NCBI GenBank assembly: GCA_031284665.1
Contig: JAITXR010000198.1
Coordinates: 1 to 14,504 of the forward strand
Direction: 5' to 3'
DNA: 14,504 bases
Source of the DNA: Paludibacter sp.
GTDB taxonomy: Bacteria; Bacteroidota; Bacteroidia; Bacteroidales; Paludibacteraceae
Below the pieces are notes generated by a model. The model was not told the origin of the DNA. It did no database searches and saw only the letters and a list, made by a program, of their open reading frames with translations. A program made the position numbers and the translations under genes. This document shows, in pieces, positions 1 to 6,717 of this stretch; the first letter of the stretch is position 1; every line of letters begins with the position of its first letter.

Positions 1-483
1 TGCATTCGCAGCATACTTGCACCTATTGAGTTTGAAAACAAAAAAACTGAACGTCAAGAAATTGTTATTCAACAACTTATCGACATTCGTACAGCGCAAT
101 TGGAATACAAAGCGCATAAAGGAATTTTTGCTGCCGATTGGGATGAACTCATCTCATTTCTGCGCGATACAACACAAGTGAAGGCACTTTCGGCAATTTT
201 TCCGGATAAACGATATACTTGCAATAATATTGATAAAATTTGTGTCGTTCCTTTCTCGAACGGCAAAAAATTTGTGCTTAAAACAAATAATGAATACACG
301 ACTTCGGCAGGAATACAAATTCCGCTTTTTGAAGTATCGGCTGAATATACAACATTTTTAACAGACATTAACGGTCGAGAATTACGCTCATTAATTGATA
401 TTACGCAAAAATTAGATAAATTTGAAGGTCTTAAAATCGGCTCGATTGAACAGCCAAATAATAATGCAGGCAACTGGGAATAA
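1..483 (+). CDS. Conserved hypothetical protein, 3' part only
   Basis: The frame is open from base 1, so this is the C-terminal 160 residues of a gene that starts outside the window. An apparent TTG start near base 100 is only internal. The visible chain begins CIRSILAPIEFENKKTERQE, has a helical stretch with QQLIDIRTAQLEYK at about residues 24-37, then a mixed alpha/beta soluble part ending NNNAGNWE. No catalytic motif is visible. From memory, Bacteroidetes proteins of this kind have one N-terminal membrane helix followed by a periplasmic domain, and they sit upstream of DUF3822 and rsmD; the helix itself is not in this window. It lies 15 bp upstream of the DUF3822 gene on the same strand, so they are probably co-transcribed. 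Function is unknown. Confidence 0.8.
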   Translation, partial: CIRSILAPIEFENKKTERQEIVIQQLIDIRTAQLEYKAHKGIFAADWDELISFLRDTTQVKALSAIFPDKRYTCNNIDKICVVPFSNGKKFVLKTNNEYTTSAGIQIPLFEVSAEYTTFLTDINGRELRSLIDITQKLDKFEGLKIGSIEQPNNNAGNWE

Positions 484-498
484 AACGAAACAGAAATA

Positions 499-1221
499 AT
501 GGATACAAATAGCAATAGTTCAAACAATTACACATTAATTATCAGAATACTTTCCGATGGTTTTAATTTTGGAATTTATGACCAAAATCACAAAATAATA
601 TCGACAAAAATGCTAAACTGCGATATTTGGAATTATTCGCAAGCGCAAATTCAGGATTTATTGTGTAATGTGGAAGAATTAAAAGTGCATTACCGCAAAG
701 TAAGTATTACAATCGAAAGCGATATTTATACTGTTGTGCCTGACAGTTTTTTTGACACAAGCAATGCGGAGTCGTTTTTGAGAATGCAACATCCTGAATT
801 AAAGGAAAATGCAGCACTTTTGTTTAATAATTTATTGGCGTGGCAAGCGGTAATAATTTTTGCAATACCACTTAATATTTGTAATATTTTCAAGCAAATT
901 ATTCCGGATGTAGAAATCGAGCATTTTTTGACTTGCTTTATTAATGACAATATTTTGAAAAGCAAAAAAACTACGGTGAATGTATTTGTTAGAGCGCAAC
1001 AAGTTGATTTTGTGGTTGTAAAACAAGGCATTCTGACATTGCTCAACAGTTTTGAATACAAAACAAACGAAGATATTATTTATTTCATTCTGAAAGTTTA
1101 TGATTCGCTTTCGCTTCAGCCCGAAAACGATAATTTGCTGATATTCAGCGAGAAATCGATTAAGGATTTAAATGATTTTTTGAGTGAATATTTTGATAAC
1201 TACAAAATAATAACATTGTAA
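499..1221 (+). CDS. DUF3822 family protein
   Basis: A 240-residue protein without signal peptide or membrane segment, so probably cytoplasmic. The N-terminal strand pattern YTLIIRILSDGFNFGIYD (about residues 11-28) and the C-terminal NSFEYKTNEDIIYFIL (183-198) fit the DUF3822 family, which is found in Bacteroidetes and is thought to have an actin/ASKHA-like fold. The biochemical role of the family is not known to me. ATG is the first start after the upstream stop, with a 15-bp gap, and only 3 bp separate its stop from the rsmD start, so the three genes look like one transcript. The family assignment rests on motif recall and position next to rsmD. Confidence 0.8.
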   Translation: MDTNSNSSNNYTLIIRILSDGFNFGIYDQNHKIISTKMLNCDIWNYSQAQIQDLLCNVEELKVHYRKVSITIESDIYTVVPDSFFDTSNAESFLRMQHPELKENAALLFNNLLAWQAVIIFAIPLNICNIFKQIIPDVEIEHFLTCFINDNILKSKKTTVNVFVRAQQVDFVVVKQGILTLLNSFEYKTNEDIIYFILKVYDSLSLQPENDNLLIFSEKSIKDLNDFLSEYFDNYKIITL

Positions 1222-1224
1222 TTT

Positions 1225-1755
1225 ATGCGTATAATCAGTGGAAAATTTAAGTCAAGGCGTTTAGAAGTGCCAAAAAATATAACTGCTCGCCCTACAACCG
1301 ATTTTGCAAAAGAATCGCTTTTCAACTTGCTGAACAATCGCATTTCGTTCGACGACATTGATATGCTCGACCTTTTTGCAGGCACAGGCAGTATTGGTTT
1401 TGAATTTATTTCGCGCGGGGCAAAACGTGTAGTGAGCATCGAATTGGAAGATATTCAGTGCCGATTTATCAAAAAAGTATGTAACGAATTGAAAATTGAT
1501 AACTTAACATTGATAAAAGCAAATGTTTTTAAATTTTTACTATCGTGCAATACGCAGTACGATGTCGTTTTTGCCGATGCGCCTTATCAAACAGAAAATA
1601 TTGCAGAGATTCCGGATTTAATTTTTTCGCGTAATTTGCTCAAAGACGAAGGGCTGCTGGTAGTCGAACATTCGGCGGCTTTCGACTTCTCAAATCATCC
1701 GCATTTTTCGGAACACAGAAATTATGGAAACGTTAATTTCACATTTTTTGAATAA
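1225..1755 (+). CDS. rsmD: 16S rRNA (guanine(966)-N(2))-methyltransferase RsmD
   Basis: A 176-residue class I SAM-dependent methyltransferase of normal RsmD length. It begins MRIISGKFKSRRL, the usual RsmD opening, with the conserved ARPTTDFAKESLFN block at residues 21-34. The SAM-binding motif I is DLFAGTGSIG at 49-58, and the acidic end of strand beta-2 is SIELE at 71-75. The catalytic (D/N)PPY motif is read here as DAPY (118-121), with alanine for the first proline. The enzyme methylates G966 of 16S rRNA on the small subunit. It is the last gene of the cluster beginning before base 1, starting 3 bp after the DUF3822 stop. A new promoter follows it. Confidence 0.95.
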   Translation: MRIISGKFKSRRLEVPKNITARPTTDFAKESLFNLLNNRISFDDIDMLDLFAGTGSIGFEFISRGAKRVVSIELEDIQCRFIKKVCNELKIDNLTLIKANVFKFLLSCNTQYDVVFADAPYQTENIAEIPDLIFSRNLLKDEGLLVVEHSAAFDFSNHPHFSEHRNYGNVNFTFFE

Positions 1756-1780
1756 AATATCAAAAGAAAATATATATTTG
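1748..1780 (+). promoter_or_regulatory. Bacteroidetes-type promoter for the acyl-CoA synthetase/truA pair
   Basis: TATATTTG at 1773-1780 matches the -7 consensus TAnnTTTG. A TTG at 1748-1750 could serve as the -33 element, but the 22-bp spacing is longer than the usual 19 or so, so the -33 call is weak. Transcription would start near 1786, giving a leader of about 35 nt before the ATG at 1822. This also rules out the TTG at 1789 as a likely start. Confidence 0.55.
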
Positions 1781-1821
1781 TAAATCTTTTGTATAAAATA
1801 AATATTAAATCATACAGTATT

Positions 1822-3585
1822 ATGGAAGTAACACGTTTATTCGATTTGCCGGCGAACTATCTTGAACAAAAACCGGAACAGGAAATAGCATTTGCATCAA
1901 AACATCGTGGCAAATGGCGTACATATAGCATTAAAGAGTTTGTGGAACTAACTGACAATCTGAGTTATGCACTGCTTGCAATAGGCATAAAACCGGGCGA
2001 CAATGTTGGTATTGTAAGCGGCAATCGTCCGGAATGGAACGCCCTCGATTATGCAATTATGCAGATAGCAGCCGTTTCTGTTCCTATCTATCCCACTATC
2101 AGTCAAGAAGATTACCGTTATATTCTCAACCACGCCGAGATGAAAATAATTTTTATGGAAGGGCGCGAACTTCGGAATAAGATTGAGCCAATTCTGCCCG
2201 AACTCGATAAACTCAAAGAAGTGATTACTTTCGACAATATTGATGAGAAATATCGCTATCTGGATTTGCTCGTCGAACTTGGCAAAAACAATGTTCAAAA
2301 AGAGAAACTTGCAGAACTCAAACAAAGTGTAAAACCGTACGATTTGGCAACAATAATCTATACTTCCGGCACAACCGGAAATCCAAAAGGAGTAATGCTC
2401 AGTCATAATAATATTATACAAAATTTTTATCAACTGCGCCATATTCCTTCCGAAGGGAGCGATAGAGCTTTGAGTTTTCTGCCACTTTGCCACGCTTACG
2501 AGCGGATGTTGGTGTATCTTTATCAATATTTATTATTTTCGGTTTACTATGCCGAAAATCTTGGTACAATAGCCGAAAACATCAAAGAAGTAGCACCAAC
2601 AATGATGACCTGCGTACCTCGCGTGTTGGAAAAAATGTACGATAAATTTTATTTGTCGGGCAAAAAACTGCCATTTATTCAGCGGACAATTTATTATTGG
2701 GCTTTTGAATTGGCAAAAAAATACAAAGTCGAAAATCGCAGTTGCTGGTACAATGTCCGCCATCGTTTTGCCGACAAAATGATTTACAGCAAATGGCGTG
2801 CAGCCGTTGGTGGCAATTTTGACATTGTGGTTTCGGGCGGCAGTGCCATTCAAAAACACATGGCGGCGTTTTTCTCCGCAATTGGAATGCCGGTGTTCGA
2901 AGGTTACGGTTTGAGCGAATCATCGCCGGTAATTGCAGTAATGAACAGGGGCAAAGGCGGGCGACAATTCGGAACTGTGGGAATGAAAATGCCCGAAACC
3001 GAACTGCGCATTGGTGCTGATAACGAAATTCAGTGTCGCGGACATAACGTTATGCTCGGCTATTACAAAGCACCGGAGGCTACGGCGCAAGTTATCGACG
3101 ACGAGGGCTGGCTACATACCGGCGACACCGGAATTTTGGACGAAAACGGAGTGCTGCGCATTACAGGTCGCCTCAAAAGTTTGTTCAAAACCTCACTCGG
3201 CAAATATGTAAATCCCGAAATAATTGAGGCGAAGTTCTGCGAATCGCCATTTATCGAAAATATGCTTGTTGTAGGTGAAAATCAAAAGTTTGCAGCCGCA
3301 TTAATTCAACCCGATTTTGCATACCTCAAAACTTGGGCTGCGATGCACGATGTTCAATTTACAACTAATGCCGAATTGCTTGAGAGTAAAGTTATTACCG
3401 TACGTTTTCGGCAAGAAGTTGAGAAATACAACCAAGAATTTGGCGATTACGAACAGGTAAAAAAATACAAACTTGTGGCTGAAGAATGGAGTCAACCCGG
3501 CGGGCAACTTTCGCCCACTTTGAAACTAAAACGCAAAGTTGTAATGGCGCAATATGCCAAAGATATTGATAAATTATTTGTGTAA
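1822..3585 (+). CDS. Long-chain fatty acid--CoA ligase (AMP-binding enzyme)
   Basis: A 587-residue member of the adenylate-forming superfamily, which activates fatty acids to acyl-AMP and then acyl-CoA. Motifs in order: the phosphate-binding loop YTSGTTGNPKG (180-190), A5 GYGLSESSP (361-369), the A7 ribose-binding aspartate in GWLHTGDTG (429-437), the A8 hinge ITGRLKSLFKTSLGKYVNP (447-465), and the C-terminal lysine region LSPTLKLKRK (563-572). The FKTSxGKY form of A8 and the long inserts fit the eukaryote-like long-chain (LACS/FAA1) branch common in Bacteroidetes. I chose ATG 1822, beginning MEVTRLFDL, over an in-frame TTG 33 bp upstream that sits right after the promoter. No signal peptide is seen, so it is cytoplasmic or membrane-peripheral. 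truA follows after 6 bp. Chain-length specificity cannot be read from the sequence. Confidence 0.92.
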   Translation: MEVTRLFDLPANYLEQKPEQEIAFASKHRGKWRTYSIKEFVELTDNLSYALLAIGIKPGDNVGIVSGNRPEWNALDYAIMQIAAVSVPIYPTISQEDYRYILNHAEMKIIFMEGRELRNKIEPILPELDKLKEVITFDNIDEKYRYLDLLVELGKNNVQKEKLAELKQSVKPYDLATIIYTSGTTGNPKGVMLSHNNIIQNFYQLRHIPSEGSDRALSFLPLCHAYERMLVYLYQYLLFSVYYAENLGTIAENIKEVAPTMMTCVPRVLEKMYDKFYLSGKKLPFIQRTIYYWAFELAKKYKVENRSCWYNVRHRFADKMIYSKWRAAVGGNFDIVVSGGSAIQKHMAAFFSAIGMPVFEGYGLSESSPVIAVMNRGKGGRQFGTVGMKMPETELRIGADNEIQCRGHNVMLGYYKAPEATAQVIDDEGWLHTGDTGILDENGVLRITGRLKSLFKTSLGKYVNPEIIEAKFCESPFIENMLVVGENQKFAAALIQPDFAYLKTWAAMHDVQFTTNAELLESKVITVRFRQEVEKYNQEFGDYEQVKKYKLVAEEWSQPGGQLSPTLKLKRKVVMAQYAKDIDKLFV

Positions 3586-3591
3586 ATTTTT

Positions 3592-4332
3592 GTGGACAAA
3601 CAGCGGTATTTCATATATTTAGCATACAACGGAGCAGGCTATCACGGTTGGCAAATCCAACCTAACGGCATTTCGGTACAACAAGTTGTTACTACGGCTT
3701 TGCGTACCGTTTTGCGCGACGAAACTATCGAAATAGTCGGCGCAGGGCGCACCGATGCAGGAGTTCACGCCGAAATGATGGTGGCTCATTTCGACTGTGA
3801 TACTCAACGTTTTACGCTCGAAGAATTAACAGCAAAATTAAATTCGTTTTTACCTCACGATATTTCCATCAGCAAAATAATTAATGTAAAACCTGATGCA
3901 CACGCTCGATTTGATGCTGTTGCGCGGCGATACGAATACCGAATTATTACCGAAAAAAATGTTTTTTTGAATGGGTTGGCAGCGCGTTTTAACGAAAATC
4001 TCGATTTTGAAATTATGAATATTGCTGCTGCTAAATTGTTAAATTACAGTGATTTTACTTCGTTCAGCAAATTACATACAGATGTAAAAACCAATAATTG
4101 CACAATTACCCAAGCGCATTGGGACAAGCGTGGCGAGCAGTGGATTTTCACAATTCAAGCCGACCGTTTTTTACGTAATATGGTACGAGCCATTGTGGGA
4201 ACGCTTTTAGACGTAGGCAGGCGAAAAATGTCAGTTGACGATTTTTGCCAAATTATTGAGGCAAAAAATCGTTGTTTGGCAGGCAGTTCAGTGCCGGCTG
4301 AAGGATTATTTTTAGTGGAAGTTAAGTATTGA
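3592..4332 (+). CDS. truA: tRNA pseudouridine(38-40) synthase TruA
   Basis: A 246-residue TruA, which converts uridines 38-40 of the tRNA anticodon stem-loop to pseudouridine. Seen directly: the opening [20 protein letters not shown], and the catalytic block [11 protein letters not shown] (50-60) with the nucleophilic aspartate at residue 56. The C-terminal [17 protein letters not shown] block is also typical. The start is GTG at 3592; it gives the expected N-terminal length and there is no ATG nearby. It begins 6 bp after the acyl-CoA synthetase stop, so translation is probably coupled. Its stop lies 3 bp from that of the convergent DUF5686 gene. Confidence 0.95.
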   Translation: MDKQRYFIYLAYNGAGYHGWQIQPNGISVQQVVTTALRTVLRDETIEIVGAGRTDAGVHAEMMVAHFDCDTQRFTLEELTAKLNSFLPHDISISKIINVKPDAHARFDAVARRYEYRIITEKNVFLNGLAARFNENLDFEIMNIAAAKLLNYSDFTSFSKLHTDVKTNNCTITQAHWDKRGEQWIFTIQADRFLRNMVRAIVGTLLDVGRRKMSVDDFCQIIEAKNRCLAGSSVPAEGLFLVEVKY

Positions 4333-4335
4333 AAT

Positions 4336-6717
4336 TCAAAAAGTTATCATTACGCTCATTAACAAACCCCAATTCCGAATATCGGTTTTTTTGCGGTCAG
4401 TAAGTCGCCAAACCGACTGAATAGTCAGAAAACGCATAATGTTTGCAACTCCTATTCCCGCCTCAGCGTAAAACCCATCCATTGGAGATAGAAAAGTTGG
4501 TAAATCATTGCGCGCCGCAGCATTGTAATCCAATTTGCCATACGCCATTTTGAAAGTAGCCATTTCTCTGAAATTCAGATATTTAATTAGCGGAATTTGA
4601 TTAAAAATTATTCCGTTAAAAAGCATTTCGCTATGTAAATTTGCATAATAATTAGCAGCGTATTCCATTCGGTTTATTAGTCCGAAACGATAAAAACTAT
4701 AGCCACCACCCGAATTACCATCAGGAATTTCGAGCAAAGGATATGGCGCATTATTACTCACCCAACCCGCCTCGGCAATGTAACGAAATCGCCCAAGCGA
4801 AGTGTTGATATTATGCCGCATAAGAGCCTTGACTTTTGTGAAATTTTGTGATTTATCGTCAGTTTTATATTTTCCCGTTTCGCCAATCAGATATATTACC
4901 GGACTTGAATTTGAGGCATAAATCTGTTGTATATGGTCGATGTAAGTAGCTTCGTTGAACGAAAAACGTAAAGCCAAAGTTGCCGATGAGTATTGTAATT
5001 TTTTTTCATCCATTGGTAACCACATAGAATCTGAATACAAAGTGTTATTCCGTAATATTAAGCGAGTTTCAAAATTATCTGTCCAATTATTTTGCGATGA
5101 AATTGATATTTCGCGGCGGCGGTTTATTCTGTTCGATGTTTTCAACGAAAGGAGACTAGCTGTAATATCTTCGTCGCCACTTTGCAGAGGATTTTCGCGC
5201 AATAAAAAGTTATTGTATTCGTAATCTATTTTTCGATAATCGCTTGTATATGTGGCGTTTAATGCGTGGAAATGTTTCGCAGGCAGTCTGTATGTTGGCG
5301 AAAAAGAGTAAGCCACTTTTTTGTTTTTGAATCCATAGCCCAAATAACCTTCGAGCGACAGATTTTTCCATAAATGTTCGTTTGTGCGCAGTGGCACAGT
5401 GAGGCGAAAACCTTCAACATCGGTAAGGCGAGCGAAATTTTCGATTTTCCCAAAGTCAAAAATGCCTACCGGAACATAACCCGTAAGCACAATGTCGGCA
5501 AGCCAGCGCGCAGTACGCATAATTGGCGTATTATTCAGATTGTCAAGTTTTTCATTAAGATGTTCAGCGGTATATCCGCTGTTCGCAAATTGCTGATTTA
5601 CAGGTAAAAATTTTTCCGCATAATCAAAATTACTGTTTCGTTTTATTAATATTTGCGGATGCGGATGGAGGCTGTCAACAAAAATTTCGTTATCCATTGC
5701 AAATTCCACAGTTTCGCTTTGCGGCAACCAAAAATTATTGCTGTCCGGCGAAAATGTTTGAGAAATTTTAAGCGAATTAACGAAATTGATATTTGCTTTT
5801 GGTGGTAAAATCACTTCTATTTCGGCGATTGACAGTGTGGCTGAGTCAATTCTCATTTTGCCGACAAAGGCTAAATTTTTCTGATTTTTGCTTTTAAAAC
5901 TTACTTCGTATAATTTTCGGTCGGCAATTAAAATGCTGTCGCGCAGGTAAAAAGTATAATACAAATTCCCGTGAGCAGAGAGCGGACTAATCATTGCCTT
6001 GTCGAAAAGCGTAATTGTATTGTCATAAAAATCAATTTGGCGATCGATTTGTGAGGTAATTTGTTTTGTAATATTTTGAATTTCGGGCTTTGACGAATAA
6101 ATGCTATCGCTCAGAATTTGAGAATTTTTGCCTTCAATATTATGCGTGGTTTTTTGCATAAATAGCGGTGCAACAAAAGTAGTGTCGCTATCGGTAAGAT
6201 TGCCAGCGTTAAGTTGCTCAAAAATTTTGCGATTAAACGATGTTTTTCGTAAGCGGTCGAGCAAAATAAGATTTTCGGTTTCGGCAAGCGAGCGATACCA
6301 AATTTTATTCACAACGTCGTTTTGATGGCGCATCAGACGTACTCGGCGCATAAATTCGAGTGCAGGATTTTCGCCCGGCACAACAAAAACTTCGGTCAAC
6401 AGAATATCTTCTTCCTTCATTTCTATTTGTACCCAAGCAGTTTTCCCGCCTTGCACTTTTATTTCTTCGGTTTTGAAACCAATGCACGAAAAAACCAAAC
6501 GTCTGTCCGCAGTATCGGCTTTGAGCGTGAATACTCCATTTTCGTCGGTTTGAGTAGCGATATTGCTGTCTTTGAAATATACGCTCACAAACGCAAGCGG
6601 CTGTTTGTCGGATTTACTGCGTACTATTCCGCCTACCACTTCGTTTTGGGCATTAGCCGTAATGAAAGTTAGCAGCAGGCAAAATTCAAGTATAAAAAAC
6701 CGAAAACAACAACTCAT
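4336..6717 (-). CDS. DUF5686 family outer-membrane protein with carboxypeptidase-like regulatory domain
   Basis: A 793-residue exported protein. Residues 1-23 form a signal peptide with a likely ANA-Q cleavage site. Residues about 26-110 are a carboxypeptidase D regulatory-like beta-sandwich: GGIVRSKSDKQPLAFVSVY, then TDENGVFTL and LVFSCIGFKTEEI. From about 117 (NPALEFMRRV) to the end it resembles DUF5686, with alternating aromatic strands in the last 350 residues and a terminal MITF, as expected of an outer-membrane beta-barrel. The role of this family is not established. Its ATG overlaps the stop of the upstream GH51 gene by 4 nt (ATGA), so the two are co-translated. The absence of a TonB-dependent-receptor plug makes it unlikely to be a SusC protein. 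Confidence 0.88.
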   Translation of the reverse strand: MSCCFRFFILEFCLLLTFITANAQNEVVGGIVRSKSDKQPLAFVSVYFKDSNIATQTDENGVFTLKADTADRRLVFSCIGFKTEEIKVQGGKTAWVQIEMKEEDILLTEVFVVPGENPALEFMRRVRLMRHQNDVVNKIWYRSLAETENLILLDRLRKTSFNRKIFEQLNAGNLTDSDTTFVAPLFMQKTTHNIEGKNSQILSDSIYSSKPEIQNITKQITSQIDRQIDFYDNTITLFDKAMISPLSAHGNLYYTFYLRDSILIADRKLYEVSFKSKNQKNLAFVGKMRIDSATLSIAEIEVILPPKANINFVNSLKISQTFSPDSNNFWLPQSETVEFAMDNEIFVDSLHPHPQILIKRNSNFDYAEKFLPVNQQFANSGYTAEHLNEKLDNLNNTPIMRTARWLADIVLTGYVPVGIFDFGKIENFARLTDVEGFRLTVPLRTNEHLWKNLSLEGYLGYGFKNKKVAYSFSPTYRLPAKHFHALNATYTSDYRKIDYEYNNFLLRENPLQSGDEDITASLLSLKTSNRINRRREISISSQNNWTDNFETRLILRNNTLYSDSMWLPMDEKKLQYSSATLALRFSFNEATYIDHIQQIYASNSSPVIYLIGETGKYKTDDKSQNFTKVKALMRHNINTSLGRFRYIAEAGWVSNNAPYPLLEIPDGNSGGGYSFYRFGLINRMEYAANYYANLHSEMLFNGIIFNQIPLIKYLNFREMATFKMAYGKLDYNAAARNDLPTFLSPMDGFYAEAGIGVANIMRFLTIQSVWRLTDRKKTDIRNWGLLMSVMITF
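4364..4392 (+). terminator. Weak candidate terminator for truA, inside the opposing gene
   Basis: Downstream of truA, CCGA (4375-4378) and TCGG (4382-4385) can form a 4-bp stem with a 3-nt loop, followed directly by seven Ts (4386-4392). AAACC (4364-4368) and GGTTT (4384-4388) offer a competing pairing. The sequence encodes part of the opposing DUF5686 protein (KKTD, from the T run on the other strand), so the T run may simply reflect coding. The stem is short, so the call is tentative. Confidence 0.25.

Noticed and set aside
100..102. TTG as the start of the first gene
   Set aside because: The frame is open without a stop from base 1 and the upstream codons give plausible protein, so this is a truncated gene, not a short one.
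1789..1821. TTG start extending the acyl-CoA synthetase by 11 residues
   Set aside because: It lies about at the predicted transcript start just after the -7 box, and homologues begin near MEVTRLFDL, so the ATG at 1822 was used.
4955..5607. Plus-strand open frames opposite the DUF5686 gene
   Set aside because: They lie wholly within a well-supported coding region, have no promoter, and their composition looks like a reverse-strand shadow.
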